Part shown: piece after piece, positions 7,070 through 16,518 of the stretch
Position numbering within the stretch: the stretch's first letter is position 1
Layout: each line of letters starts with the position of its first letter
Program-made: the position numbers and the translations under genes
The notes under the pieces: model-generated
Databases searched by the model: none
Seen by the model: the letters and a program-made list of their open reading frames with translations, nothing else
What the model was told of the DNA's origin: nothing
DNA from: Desulfomonile tiedjei
GTDB lineage: Bacteria > Desulfobacterota > Desulfomonilia > Desulfomonilales > Desulfomonilaceae
Length of the DNA: 64,000 bases
Reading direction: 5' to 3'
NCBI GenBank assembly: GCA_016218715.1
Contig: JACRDG010000032.1
Coordinates: 62,001 to 126,000, forward strand

Positions 7070-8037
7070 GAAATGCCTTTGCCGAAGAACTGGGTAGGCT
7101 TGCCGCAGAGGACCCGCGCATCGTGCTCCTGTCTGGAGACATCGGGAATCGCCTGTTCAACGATTTCAAGGAACGCTTTCCCGATCGGTTTCTCAACTGC
7201 GGAGTGGCTGAGGCCAACATGATAGGCGTTGCCGCTGGAATGGCGCTGTCAGGGCTGCTCCCCGTGACGTATACCATAGCCTCGTTCAACACGGTTCGGT
7301 GTCTCGAGCAGATCCGAGTCGACGTCTGCTACCACAACCTGCCGGTCATCATCGTGGGGGTTGGGGCCGGATTGGCGTACTCGGAAGGGGGAGCCACTCA
7401 CCATTCCTGCGAGGACATTGCACTGCTTCGAGCCCTACCTAACATGAGCGTCGTCTGTCCGGGAGACGTGTGGGAAGTCCGTGGAGCCCTGAAGGCGGCT
7501 TTCGATCTGGGAACCCCCGTGTACATCCGCCTGGGCAAGAAGAACGAACCGGTGGTCCATCGAGAGATGCCGCAGTTCTCCATCGGCAAAGGAATAACGA
7601 TCCGGCCAGGCAACGACGTCTGCCTGTTGAGCACAGGTAACATGCTCCCCGTAGTGGTCGAGGCTGCCGAAGAGCTGGCACGCGCGGGCGTTTCGGCTCA
7701 GGTGGTGAGTTGCCACACAGTCAAGCCGCTGGACACGGCGTTGCTCGCCGAGGCCTTCGCCAAGTTCACGACGGTATTAACGGTTGAAGAGCACAGCATC
7801 ATCGGCGGTCTTGGCGCAAGCGTAGCACAGTGGCTTTCTTCAGGGCCAAGACGCCGGGCGAGGCTGTGCTGCGTGAGCACGCCGGATTCGTTCGTGCACC
7901 AGGCGGGAAGCCATCAATACATGCGCGAGCGCTTCGGACTTACCGCTGCCGGAATAGCGGACAAGGCCCTCAAATTTCACCTTGGCGGAGAAGAGTGCGA
8001 GTGTGAAGATGAAAACCGTAGCTGCGGTATTGAATGA
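7066..8037 (+). CDS. Transketolase, C-terminal subunit
   Basis: 323 residues with the pyrimidine-binding and C-terminal domains of transketolase. Visible motifs are VLLSGDIGNRLF, LNCGVAEANMIGVAAGMAL (contains the conserved Glu that activates TPP), ATHHSCEDIALLRALPNM, and the C-terminal TVLTVEEHSIIGGLGASV. The gene overlaps the preceding N-terminal subunit by 4 bp and overlaps the next dehydrogenase gene by 29 bp. The extreme C-terminus (GGEECECEDENRSCGIE) is acidic and cysteine-rich and is probably an effect of that overlap rather than a functional domain. Confidence 0.9.
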   Translation: MRNAFAEELGRLAAEDPRIVLLSGDIGNRLFNDFKERFPDRFLNCGVAEANMIGVAAGMALSGLLPVTYTIASFNTVRCLEQIRVDVCYHNLPVIIVGVGAGLAYSEGGATHHSCEDIALLRALPNMSVVCPGDVWEVRGALKAAFDLGTPVYIRLGKKNEPVVHREMPQFSIGKGITIRPGNDVCLLSTGNMLPVVVEAAEELARAGVSAQVVSCHTVKPLDTALLAEAFAKFTTVLTVEEHSIIGGLGASVAQWLSSGPRRRARLCCVSTPDSFVHQAGSHQYMRERFGLTAAGIADKALKFHLGGEECECEDENRSCGIE

Positions 8038-9049
8038 AACCGGGAAACCGCTGGTTCTGGCGGAGCTGGAGATACCGGCTCTCAGACCCGGCCAGGTGCT
8101 GGTAGAGATCGTCTACAGCGGGGTCTGCCACACGCAAGTCCTCGAATGCCGCGGGCGGAGGGGTGAAGACCGCTGGATGCCGCACTGCCTCGGACACGAG
8201 GGGAGCGGTGTAGTCCTGGAAACGAGTCCGGGGGTTACCAAGGTCAAAACGGGCGATCGTGCAATCCTGTCCTGGATAAAGGGGAGCGGTTGCGACGTGC
8301 TCGGGACCGTGTACCAGTGGAACGGCCGAAACGTGAACGCCGGCGGCATTACCACCTTCAGCCGCCACGCGGTGATCGCAGAGAATCGGCTCACTCCGCT
8401 GCGGGACGGGGTTTCCATGGAGGACGCGGCCCTGATGGGCTGCGCGGTCCCCACAGGCCTCGGAGTGGTCTTCAACACCCTAGCGCCGCGACCGGGACAG
8501 GCGGTCGCAGTGTTCGGGGCCGGAGGCATCGGCCTGTGCGCTATCGGGGCCGCGGCTATTTCCGGTTGTACCCCGGTCATCGCGGTGGACATCCTTCCGG
8601 AAAAGCTGGAACTCGCGCGGCGCATGGGTGCGACAATGTGTATCGATGCTTCCCGAACGAATCCGGTTCAGGAGATTGCCGCCACGTGCGGTGGAGGTGT
8701 CGATTACGCGGTAGAGGCGAGTGGAAGACCGGACGTCATGCTGCAGGCCCTCCAGGCGGTACGCAGTCAGGGCGGAGTTGCGGCAATCGTGGGGAACGCC
8801 AGATACGGAGAACGCCTCGAACTGGACCCCGCGCAACTAAATCAAGGCAAACAACTGCGAGGCACCTGGGGCGGCGACAACATCCCCGATCGTGATTTTC
8901 CCCGATACGTGAACCTCCTGCAGTCGGGCAGGCTCAACCTCGACCCTCTGCGATCGACCGTCTACGGGTTGAGCCAAATTAACCAAGCCATTGATGACTT
9001 GGAGGCAGGCAAGGTGGCCCGTCCTTTGATTGACATGTCCAAAGATTAG
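8009..9049 (+). CDS. Medium-chain (zinc-type) alcohol dehydrogenase
   Basis: 346 residues. The catalytic domain shows YSGVCHTQVLECRG and LGHEGSGVVLE, giving Cys, His and Glu for the catalytic zinc, and the NAD(P)-binding motif is FGAGGIGLCAIGAA. The four-cysteine structural-zinc lobe of classical alcohol dehydrogenases is missing: the corresponding stretch reads SWIKGSGCDVLGTVYQW. Start ATG 8009 lies inside the 3' end of the transketolase gene, indicating coupling. It probably oxidises or reduces a sugar or polyol intermediate of the cassette; the substrate is not evident. Confidence 0.85.
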   Translation: MKTVAAVLNETGKPLVLAELEIPALRPGQVLVEIVYSGVCHTQVLECRGRRGEDRWMPHCLGHEGSGVVLETSPGVTKVKTGDRAILSWIKGSGCDVLGTVYQWNGRNVNAGGITTFSRHAVIAENRLTPLRDGVSMEDAALMGCAVPTGLGVVFNTLAPRPGQAVAVFGAGGIGLCAIGAAAISGCTPVIAVDILPEKLELARRMGATMCIDASRTNPVQEIAATCGGGVDYAVEASGRPDVMLQALQAVRSQGGVAAIVGNARYGERLELDPAQLNQGKQLRGTWGGDNIPDRDFPRYVNLLQSGRLNLDPLRSTVYGLSQINQAIDDLEAGKVARPLIDMSKD

Positions 9050-9057
9050 GGACGCAT

Positions 9058-9681
9058 ATGCTAGTCGGCGTCGACTTTGACAATACCATCGTCTGTTACG
9101 ACCGGGTGTTCCACCGCGCAGCGGTGATGCACGGACTCATACCCCGGGACTTGCCACCGACCAAGGGCCAGGTACGCGATTACCTGAGGAGAGCCGGCAG
9201 AGAGGATCAGTGGACGGAACTGCAGGGTTTCGTCTACGGCGTGATGATTCAGGAAGCCAAGCCTTTTCCGGGAGTCCTCGACTTCTTCCGCGGCTGCAGA
9301 GCGCGGGCCGTACCCGTTTGCATCGTGAGTCACAAGACGCATTACCCCTTCGAGGGGCCACAGTACGATCTCCACGCGGCAGCGGACCGCTGGCTGGAAG
9401 CGCTGGGATTCTACGATCCACTGCAGATAGGGCTTTCGCGGTCGCTCGTGCATTTCGAGCTTACGAAGAAAGGGAAACTGGATCGGATTGCAGCCATGGG
9501 CTGTAGCCACTTCATCGACGATCTTCCCGAATTCCTTGAGGAGGCCGAATTTCCGCGGGACGTGAACCGGATCCTCTTTGACCCCGGCGGCGTGTACCGC
9601 GACGGACACGATCTTGCCCGCGTCCAGACGTGGGAGGAAGTCAAAGAGATCCTCATCGATCGAAAGCTCGACCTATCATGA
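9058..9681 (+). CDS. HAD-superfamily phosphatase
   Basis: 207 residues beginning with the HAD motif I VDFDNTIV (nucleophile and acid/base aspartates at residues 5 and 7), then IVSHKT as motif II, KKGKLDRI for the motif III lysine and HFIDDLPEF as motif IV. A helical cap occupies roughly residues 20-85. The stop overlaps the next start (ATGA at 9678). Its place between a dehydrogenase and an APH-fold kinase suggests it dephosphorylates a sugar-phosphate intermediate, as HAD enzymes do in heptose and sialic acid pathways. Confidence 0.8.
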   Translation: MLVGVDFDNTIVCYDRVFHRAAVMHGLIPRDLPPTKGQVRDYLRRAGREDQWTELQGFVYGVMIQEAKPFPGVLDFFRGCRARAVPVCIVSHKTHYPFEGPQYDLHAAADRWLEALGFYDPLQIGLSRSLVHFELTKKGKLDRIAAMGCSHFIDDLPEFLEEAEFPRDVNRILFDPGGVYRDGHDLARVQTWEEVKEILIDRKLDLS

Positions 9682-10709
9682 GACCTGATTTTCCCGAGCA
9701 TGCGGTGGGCAGGCTGCTGCGGGAAGCAGGGATGTCTGCTGACTTCACCTGGGACCGGATATCCGGAGGAGCCAACAATCGCGTGTTCCGCATCCGTTCG
9801 GGACGAGAATCGGTCCTTCTCAAGGTCTACTTCAGGCACCCGGACGATCCAAGAGACAGACTGGGAGCGGAATACGCCTTCTGCAAATTTGCCTGGGAAA
9901 ACGGCCTGCATTGGACGCCGCAACCACTCGCCGCCGACTTCGATGAACGGCTGGGTTTGTACGAATTCATCGAAGGCCGAGGGCTTACCTCAGGAAGCGT
10001 GAATCGTGAACAAGTTGCACAAGCCCTGGAATTCTACGTGCAGTTGAACCTTCATCGAGCCTCGGATAGCGCAAGAGACCTCCCCGTGGGGTCGGAAGCC
10101 TGTTTCAGCATGAGGGCTCATCTCGCTTGTGTGGAGCGAAGGCTCGAACGATTACTGGATATGCAGGTGCTCACGGATCTCGATCGAGAATTAGCCCTAT
10201 TCGTCAGAACCGACCTCTCTCCAGCCTGGGAGCGTGTTAGGGCGTTCGTCGGCCGTGGAGTAGAAGAGATGGGTCTGTCCCTGGACGAAGAGGTCGCAAA
10301 AGAAGACCGGCGCATATCGCCATCGGATTTTGGCTTCCACAATGCTCTCTTGCAGGGCGACTGTAGGTTGCGGTTCATCGATTTTGAATATGCGGGATGG
10401 GATGACCCGGCGAAGACGATTAGCGACTTCTTTTGTCAACCGGCCGTTCCCGTCCCTGTCGAGTACCGTGACGACTTCTCCCGCCGGGTGCTGGCCGATC
10501 TATCCGCCCCGGATCTCCATTACCGGCGAACCAAGATCTTGAGGCCCGTCTATGTGCTGAAGTGGTGCACGATTTTGTTGAACGATTTCCTGCCCGCTGG
10601 CGACGAGCGGCGCCGGTTTTCCGCGGCCGGCGAAGATCCCTCACAAAGGAAAACCGCTCAGCTTCAGAAGGCCCGGCAGGCGCTGAATATAGAGGAACTG
10701 ACCCCATGA
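9678..10709 (+). CDS. APH/choline kinase-fold phosphotransferase
   Basis: 343 residues of the aminoglycoside phosphotransferase (protein-kinase-like) fold. The nucleotide-binding loop is RISGGANNRVFRI, the conserved lysine is in VLLKVY, the Brenner-type catalytic loop reads SDFGFHNALL and the metal-binding DFG equivalent is IDFEYAGWDDP. It overlaps the HAD gene and the next SDR gene by 4 bp each, so all are co-translated. In carbohydrate cassettes such kinases phosphorylate a sugar or alcohol precursor; antibiotic resistance is a less likely reading in this context. Confidence 0.8.
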   Translation: MRPDFPEHAVGRLLREAGMSADFTWDRISGGANNRVFRIRSGRESVLLKVYFRHPDDPRDRLGAEYAFCKFAWENGLHWTPQPLAADFDERLGLYEFIEGRGLTSGSVNREQVAQALEFYVQLNLHRASDSARDLPVGSEACFSMRAHLACVERRLERLLDMQVLTDLDRELALFVRTDLSPAWERVRAFVGRGVEEMGLSLDEEVAKEDRRISPSDFGFHNALLQGDCRLRFIDFEYAGWDDPAKTISDFFCQPAVPVPVEYRDDFSRRVLADLSAPDLHYRRTKILRPVYVLKWCTILLNDFLPAGDERRRFSAAGEDPSQRKTAQLQKARQALNIEELTP

Positions 10710-11695
10710 AAACGGTAGTAATCGGTGCCAATTCCTTTTCAGGTCAAGACTTCGTGGACCTGTTACTGGACGATCCGAGGAACGAAGTTATCGGTATCAG
10801 CCGCTCTCCGGAACGCTCAAGCCTGTTTCTGACCTACAAGTTGCGGCCCGACCTCTCAAGGTATCGCTACTTCCAGATGGACCTAAACACCCAGATGGCC
10901 GGCATTCTTGAGCTATTGGACGAGGAACAGCCGGAACGTATCGTGAATTTTGCCGCGCAGAGCGAAGTCGCACCGAGCTGGGTTCATCCCGAGCACTGGT
11001 TCCAGACCAATTGTGTTGCCCTGAGCCTCCTGGTCAACCACCTTCGGCGGAGAGACTACCTGCAACGCTATCTCCACATCTCTTCGCCCGAGGTCTACGG
11101 CACCTGCGAGGGAACGGTAGGCGAAGACGCTCCATTCAATCCGAGCACACCGTATGCTGCATCGAAGGCTGCCGCGGACATGTTGTTGCGCACGTACCAG
11201 CGGCAGTTCGGCTTTCCCTCGATCACCGTTCGATCTACAAACGTGTACGGCGCCAGGCAGCAGTTGTTCAAGATAATCCCCCGGACCGCGATCTATCTGA
11301 AGCTCGGCAAGCGAATCGAACTCCATGGTGGTGGAAAGGCAATTAAGTCATACATTCACATCCGGGACATCTCTCGAGGAGAGATGGCAATCTTGGAGAA
11401 CGGAGAGCTTGGCCGCATCTACCACTTGTCGCCGGATTCCGGCGTGGCAGTAGCTGATGTTGTTCGGCTCATCTGCGAAAGCATGGGGAAGAGCTTCGAT
11501 GACTGCGTTACAGCTGTCGAGGAAAGACCTGGACAGGACAAAGCCTACGTGATAGATTCCTCGCTGGCCCGCACAAGCTTTGGGTGGTCTCCCGAGGTTA
11601 GTGTTGCACGGGGCATATCCGAGGTTATCGACTGGGTGGAGGCTTACTGGTGCGAGATCGTGGACCAGCCGCTCGAGTACCTGCACAAGGGCTAG
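10706..11695 (+). CDS. NAD-dependent sugar epimerase/4,6-dehydratase-like protein (extended SDR)
   Basis: 329 residues. The Rossmann motif is VVIGANSFSGQDFV, a GxNxFxG variant of GxxGxxG, followed by IVNFAAQSEVAPSW, HISSPEVYG and the active-site YAASK. The pattern resembles dTDP-glucose or GDP-mannose 4,6-dehydratases, including the SPEVYG stretch that places a Glu near the nicotinamide. It overlaps the kinase gene by 4 bp. The likely role is making a 4-keto-6-deoxy or epimerised nucleotide sugar, inferred from family and neighbours. Confidence 0.85.
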   Translation: MKTVVIGANSFSGQDFVDLLLDDPRNEVIGISRSPERSSLFLTYKLRPDLSRYRYFQMDLNTQMAGILELLDEEQPERIVNFAAQSEVAPSWVHPEHWFQTNCVALSLLVNHLRRRDYLQRYLHISSPEVYGTCEGTVGEDAPFNPSTPYAASKAAADMLLRTYQRQFGFPSITVRSTNVYGARQQLFKIIPRTAIYLKLGKRIELHGGGKAIKSYIHIRDISRGEMAILENGELGRIYHLSPDSGVAVADVVRLICESMGKSFDDCVTAVEERPGQDKAYVIDSSLARTSFGWSPEVSVARGISEVIDWVEAYWCEIVDQPLEYLHKG

Positions 11696-11734
11696 TGGGA
11701 TAACGCGACAGGCTCATCGGAGTATGAAGGATAC

Positions 11735-12397
11735 ATGGCATTTCTTGATTTTATTTCCGTAGTGCACAAACGGACCAAACGCGATTATGTCGGCCGCGTG
11801 AATGAATATCCCAAAGCCGAGGCAGCCAAGGTGGCCAAGCAATTCGGCTATGATTATTGGGATGGCGATCGCAATGTGGGTTACGGTGGGTATCGATACG
11901 ACGGCCGTTGGCTCGCTGTCGCGGAAGCCATTGCACAACACTACGGCATCAAGAGCGGCGACAGAATCCTTGACGTGGGTTGTGGGAAAGGCTTCCTGCT
12001 CTATGAGTTCACCAGGGCAGTTCCCGGAGTCGAAGTGGCGGGGATCGACATCTCCGCCTACGCGATAGAGAATTCCAAGGAGGAGGTCCGGCCCTTCCTG
12101 CGGGTCGGTCACGCCAAGGAGCTGCCGTATGAGTCCAAAAGCTTTGACCTGGTGATTTCGGTAAACACGCTGCACAACCTGAAAATCTTCGACTTGTTCG
12201 AGGCTTTCCGGGAGATCGAGCGGGTTGGTCGAGGAGACAAGTTCACCTGCGTGGAGTCCTACCGGAACGAAGAGGAGAAGGTAAATCTCCTGTATTGGCA
12301 ATTGACCTGCGAATCCTTTTTCAGCCCGGAGGAGTGGGATTGGATCTTCGAGCAGACGGGGTATACCGGCGATCACGGATTCATCTATTTTGAATGA
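11735..12397 (+). CDS. Class I SAM-dependent methyltransferase
   Basis: 220 residues. The SAM-binding motif I is ILDVGCGKGFLLYEF and the acidic end of strand 2 is VAGIDISAYAI; motif IV reads FDLVISVNTLHNL. An N-terminal helical region (residues 1-60, with YDYWDGDRNVGYGGYRYDG) is shared with sugar-cluster methyltransferases. It lies 39 bp after the SDR gene on the same strand. A sugar methyl or small acceptor is the likely target; this is inferred from position only. Confidence 0.8.
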   Translation: MAFLDFISVVHKRTKRDYVGRVNEYPKAEAAKVAKQFGYDYWDGDRNVGYGGYRYDGRWLAVAEAIAQHYGIKSGDRILDVGCGKGFLLYEFTRAVPGVEVAGIDISAYAIENSKEEVRPFLRVGHAKELPYESKSFDLVISVNTLHNLKIFDLFEAFREIERVGRGDKFTCVESYRNEEEKVNLLYWQLTCESFFSPEEWDWIFEQTGYTGDHGFIYFE

Positions 12398-12446
12398 TCA
12401 TTACACGAGGGTGTCCTAGAACTGTTCGGACAAGGAGCTTGTAAGA

Positions 12447-13277
12447 GTGCGAGATTGGGGGCGTTTCTTCGAGCGTGGCATTCCTGGGCTGGCGTCGGAT
12501 TCTGATCTGGGGCGACGCCTCAGATATTTGCTCTTGCGCCATGTGATAGGTCCCACGTTCCTTCCACCCCCATCTTACACGATAAGAAGAGCCCGGCATG
12601 TGTATGGGGAGTCTTTTCGAAGGTGCGTGGAATTTCTCAAATACTCGAGCATCGAGGGGGATTTCGCGGAATTCGGCACGCTCTACGGGTACACGGCCAG
12701 AAGATTTGCAAAACTGATAAGACAATTCAAAATGGGTGCCCATCTTTGGTTATTCGATTCCTTTCAGGGATTACCGGAGATCACGGAAGAGGCGGATCTG
12801 TCCAGTTATGAAGTCTCGTTGAACAAAGTCTGGTTCCGAGGACAGATGAGAGTGGTTCCCGGCATACCCGAACTCATAAGGCGAGACCTTTGTTGCCTCC
12901 TGCCCCGAGACTGCATTCACGTTGTTGAGGGGTATTTCGAAGACACCCTGAGGACCCACATGCCGCCAGGAAAACTGGCGCTTGTCCACATCGACTGCGA
13001 CTTGTACTCCTCGGCCAGGTACGTCCTGGATGCCTTGATCCAGCATGAGAAGTTTCAAGATGGCACGGTACTCCTCATGGATGATTTTAACTGCAACAGG
13101 GCCAACCCCGCCATGGGAGAGCGCCTCGCCCTTGCAGAAGCGTTTGAAGGTCACGGTAGATATTCTTACTCTCACTGGTTTTCGTACGGTTGGCACGGGC
13201 AATGTTTCTTTGTTCACGAACAGGACATACCATCCGTCGAGAAACACCTTCCAACGGACGGCGCTTGTTCGTCTTGA
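12447..13277 (+). CDS. TylF/MycF-type macrocin O-methyltransferase-like protein
   Basis: 276 residues with GTG start behind AAGGAG (12432-12437). The core has DFAEFGTLYGYTARRFA, LWLFDSFQGLPEI, LALVHIDCDLYSSARYVLDAL and LLMDDFNC, the set that defines TylF/MycF sugar O-methyltransferases, including the aspartates that bind Mg2+. Enzymes of this family methylate sugar hydroxyls, often on antibiotic sugars, but bacterial surface-glycan clusters carry them too. Together with the neighbouring methyltransferases it indicates a multiply methylated sugar. Confidence 0.85.
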   Translation: MRDWGRFFERGIPGLASDSDLGRRLRYLLLRHVIGPTFLPPPSYTIRRARHVYGESFRRCVEFLKYSSIEGDFAEFGTLYGYTARRFAKLIRQFKMGAHLWLFDSFQGLPEITEEADLSSYEVSLNKVWFRGQMRVVPGIPELIRRDLCCLLPRDCIHVVEGYFEDTLRTHMPPGKLALVHIDCDLYSSARYVLDALIQHEKFQDGTVLLMDDFNCNRANPAMGERLALAEAFEGHGRYSYSHWFSYGWHGQCFFVHEQDIPSVEKHLPTDGACSS

Positions 13278-13352
13278 ACGATCGGTTCGCGGAAGCGGTG
13301 AACGAGCAGGCGCTTGCCGTGAGTTTCTGCCCGATATCTTAGGGATCGAGAC

Positions 13353-14036
13353 ATGGCTACGGACACGCTGCTGGATCCGGTGTTTCAGGTGCTTCTAGAC
13401 GTTCGAGAGGAAATCGGCGTCACCAGGCTCGGACTGACTGCGAATCAGCTCTGGCATCACGATCCGAGACATCTCCTCTTCCTGCTCGCTCGATACAAGT
13501 TCGTTGCCAAAATGCTGAGCGGCAAGAAAGCAGTTCTCGAGGTCGGGTGCGGGGACGCGTTCGGGACGAGGCTGGTGCTGCAGGAGGTCGGGCGGATCTG
13601 TGCTACAGACATCGAGCCGGTCTTTGTCATCGATGTGAACGACCGTATGGCAGACCGTTGGCGATTCGATTGTCGGGTTCACGACATGCTCGCCGGTCCC
13701 GTCGAAGGGGAATTCGACGCTGCCTATTCGCTCGACGTAATCGAGCACATTGCTCCGGAGAAGGAGCATCCGTTCCTTTCGAACATCTGTCAATCCCTCG
13801 GCGAACACGGGGTGCTGATTCTCGGGACTCCGTCCCTTCAGTCGCAGGTGCATGCCTCAGAACCGAGCCGCCAGGGCCATATCAACTGCAAGGACCACAA
13901 GGAGCTCAAGAAGTTGGTGTCTACGTATTTCCACACTGTCTTTATCTTTTCCATGAACGACGAGGTGGTCCACACGGGCTTTTATCCGATGGCCCACTAT
14001 CTGTTTGCAATAGGGGTGGGAAAGAAGAACCAGTGA
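13353..14036 (+). CDS. Class I SAM-dependent methyltransferase
   Basis: 227 residues. Motif I is AVLEVGCGDAFGTRLV, followed by RICATDIEPVFV and the post-motif DAAYSLDVIEHIAPEKEH. An N-terminal extension of about 55 residues (NQLWHHDPRHLLFLLARYKFVAKML) precedes the core; this opening recurs in O-antigen cluster methyltransferases. It lies 75 bp downstream of the TylF-like gene in the same direction. The substrate is not evident. Confidence 0.8.
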   Translation: MATDTLLDPVFQVLLDVREEIGVTRLGLTANQLWHHDPRHLLFLLARYKFVAKMLSGKKAVLEVGCGDAFGTRLVLQEVGRICATDIEPVFVIDVNDRMADRWRFDCRVHDMLAGPVEGEFDAAYSLDVIEHIAPEKEHPFLSNICQSLGEHGVLILGTPSLQSQVHASEPSRQGHINCKDHKELKKLVSTYFHTVFIFSMNDEVVHTGFYPMAHYLFAIGVGKKNQ

Positions 14037-14177
14037 GAGACGGTTCTTGAACGTAGAGCTGGAGCGCCGGTCCGCAGGGAATGCGTGGCAGAGGAGAGAA
14101 GGAGTGCCGTTTGTGGTGATTCCCGGGACCGGCCGGATATCGACGAACCATGTAACCAACTCCCCGAGGTCAGTCCG

Positions 14178-15065
14178 TTGAGTACCCTTATAGTCGGTTC
14201 TGACAGCCTTATCGGGAGTGCTCTCCTGGCCGATTTCCAGAGAGCTGGATCATCCGTACTGGGGACGAGCAGACGGGTGGAGAGAGCAGACGGAAGCATT
14301 CTGCACCTGGACCTCTCAGAGGATGTGAGGGCCTGGGATTGCCCCTGTCCTGTCGGGATTGCGGTCGTGTGTGCCGGCGTGACGCGGCTGCAATCTTGCC
14401 GGAAGGATCCGGAGGGGACGGCCCGGATAAACGTTCGCGCAACACTAGTCCTCATGGAAAAACTGCTCCGGAAGGGTTCGTTCGTGATCTATCTGTCGTC
14501 TAACCTGGTGTTCGACGGGTCGTGGCCCGTCTGTCCCGCGGACTGGCCTCTCGCTCCAGTCACCGAGTACGGGCGCGAGAAGGCGGCCGTCGAGCGTGAG
14601 ATCGCTCAATGGAAGAACGAGACTGCAATCGTTCGTCTGACCAAGGTCCTGGGCCCTCGGCAGCCCCTGCTGGCCGAGTGGACCGGTGCTCTGAAACGTG
14701 GCGAATCTATCCGGCCCTTTTCGGACATGGTTTTTGCTCCCATACCGCTCTCGGGGGTGGTGTCAGTGCTCCGTCTCATCGCAGACAGGCATCTGCCGGG
14801 AATCTGGCAGGTGTCTGCGCCAGAGGACATCTCCTATGAGGAGGCGGCTCGAATCACCGCGGTCACGGTGGGTGCCGACTCGAGCCTGATTCGCCCGTTG
14901 GACAGCCGGAGCGCAGGGTATGAAGAGCACGTTCCCGACCATACTACGTTGAGTACTGAAACACTCAGAGCGCGGCTCGGGCTCGAAATCCCCGACGCCA
15001 GATGGACCGTTGCCGACGCGGTGAGGAAGTCCGAGGCCGTGACTGTACTCCAACCCGCTCCCTGA
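14178..15065 (+). CDS. RmlD-like NAD(P)-dependent sugar reductase (SDR)
   Basis: About 295 residues. The Rossmann motif LIVGSDSLIGSALL begins four residues after the chosen TTG start at 14178, which has GAGG at 14165-14168; a GTG at 14085 would add about 31 unrelated residues. IYLSSNLVFDG and YGREKAAVE are the Ser/Tyr-Lys catalytic segments in the style of dTDP-4-dehydrorhamnose reductase. Likely reduces a 4-keto sugar made by the upstream dehydratase-like enzymes. Confidence 0.75.
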   Translation: MSTLIVGSDSLIGSALLADFQRAGSSVLGTSRRVERADGSILHLDLSEDVRAWDCPCPVGIAVVCAGVTRLQSCRKDPEGTARINVRATLVLMEKLLRKGSFVIYLSSNLVFDGSWPVCPADWPLAPVTEYGREKAAVEREIAQWKNETAIVRLTKVLGPRQPLLAEWTGALKRGESIRPFSDMVFAPIPLSGVVSVLRLIADRHLPGIWQVSAPEDISYEEAARITAVTVGADSSLIRPLDSRSAGYEEHVPDHTTLSTETLRARLGLEIPDARWTVADAVRKSEAVTVLQPAP

Positions 15066-15181
15066 CGTGCTGTCCGAGCGGATGAGAGCAAGTCCTCCAA
15101 CACCTTTCTCAGCATGCTGGGCGCTATGCACTGGCTGATTCGAAGAAGTGGAGTCAAATCTCCTATCATGGCGGTACCTCA

Positions 15182-16432
15182 TTGATTAAGTCACCACAAG
15201 AATCGTTGCGATGCATTATGTGCAACGCCAATTCTCTCTCTGCAGAGGGCCGCACCGAGAGCCTGTCCGGGGTCACCTCGGACTGCAAACCATGGCCGCG
15301 CGCCGGGAAGATAATCCTGTGCGAAGAGTGCGGCCACGTGCAAACGGCGGTTACGATTCAATGGCACCAGGATGTGAAGGCGATATACGACCAGTATGAT
15401 ATGTACTTGCTCAGTGGAGGTGTCGAGCAGCAGGTGCTCTGGGGTTCGCCGTCCATCGACCGTTCAGCGAGAATTCTCAGTCGGCTTCAGGAGGAGGTCC
15501 GCATACCCAAAGAGGGGCGGCTCCTGGATGCGGGCTGCGGAAATGGTTCGCTCCTGAGAATTTCTTCACGAGTGTTCCCTCAGTGGCGTCTGACCGGATT
15601 GGAACAGAACGACCGCTGGCGCGGGGAAGTTGAGGAAATCCCCGGCGTCGAACGCTTCCATTGTGAATCGATCGAGGCGCTTCAGGGCCCTTTCGATCTG
15701 ATCACCCTGATTCACACGCTGGAACACGTGTGCGACCCTGTTCCTTTTCTGGAAAAGCTCGCCCGGAAGTTGGCTCCTGACGGCCTCCTCCTCGTTCAGG
15801 TACCGGATCTCCGGGAAAACCCGTTTGATCTGGTCGTGGCGGACCATTGCTCGCATTTCCTCACGGAGAGCCTCGTGGGACTCATGAAAGCGGCAGGACT
15901 TGACGTGGTTCTCACAGCCACAGACTGGGTACCCAAGGAGATCAGCGTAGTGAGCCGCGCATGGCCGGTTCGCGGCCAGTCTGAGGATGGAAAACCCGCT
16001 GGGTCGGCGACATCGGCCGTGCCACAGTCAGTGCGGATTGACGCCCGACCTTTGTCTAATCTTCCCTCTCAGGTGGTCGTGGCCCGGGCCGTTGTCAAAT
16101 CCAGCTCAGACTATCTGCTGGAAATGGCCGCCCACGCGCGACAGGTATCCGCCGGGGGTTCCTTTGGCATCTTCGGAACAGCTATTGCGGGAACATGGTT
16201 GGCCGGAACCGTCGGACCCGCGGTACAATTCTTTGTGGATGAAGATCTTTTCAGGATCAACCAAACCCACCTTAACAAGCCTGTCCTGAGCGTGGAGGAC
16301 GCGCCGGTGAATTCTTCCGTGTACTTGGCGCTGCCGCCAAGGCTCGCCAGGTCAGTGCACGAGCGCCTGAAGAAGGCGCAGCGGTCGTTTGAACTCGTGC
16401 TGCCTCCGGATGCCACAGAAGAAGATTTGTGA
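15182..16432 (+). CDS. C-methyltransferase-like SAM enzyme with N-terminal zinc-binding region
   Basis: 416 residues in three parts: an N-terminal four-cysteine region (CIMCNANS near residue 11 and CEECGHVQ near residue 47), a central SAM methyltransferase domain (LLDAGCGNGSLLRIS, ITLIHTLEHVCDPV), and a C-terminal Rossmann-like domain (FGIFGTAIAGTWLAGTVG). This order recalls the sugar C-3 methyltransferases of the TylCIII/NovU type, although the C-terminal part is divergent. The start is TTG 15182; no ATG precedes the cysteine motif. Stop overlaps the possible GTG of the next gene. Confidence 0.7.
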   Translation: MIKSPQESLRCIMCNANSLSAEGRTESLSGVTSDCKPWPRAGKIILCEECGHVQTAVTIQWHQDVKAIYDQYDMYLLSGGVEQQVLWGSPSIDRSARILSRLQEEVRIPKEGRLLDAGCGNGSLLRISSRVFPQWRLTGLEQNDRWRGEVEEIPGVERFHCESIEALQGPFDLITLIHTLEHVCDPVPFLEKLARKLAPDGLLLVQVPDLRENPFDLVVADHCSHFLTESLVGLMKAAGLDVVLTATDWVPKEISVVSRAWPVRGQSEDGKPAGSATSAVPQSVRIDARPLSNLPSQVVVARAVVKSSSDYLLEMAAHARQVSAGGSFGIFGTAIAGTWLAGTVGPAVQFFVDEDLFRINQTHLNKPVLSVEDAPVNSSVYLALPPRLARSVHERLKKAQRSFELVLPPDATEEDL

Positions 16433-16518
16433 GCGCTGCCGTACAGGCATGTGAACGATCGGATGAGACTCTTCGACAAGCCCGGATCCAAGGAAAACAG
16501 CTATTGGTTCATCGCGGA

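Noticed and set aside
9678-10709. Antibiotic-resistance aminoglycoside phosphotransferase
   Set aside because: The fold is right, but the gene is translationally coupled to sugar-metabolism genes on both sides, so a metabolic kinase is more likely.
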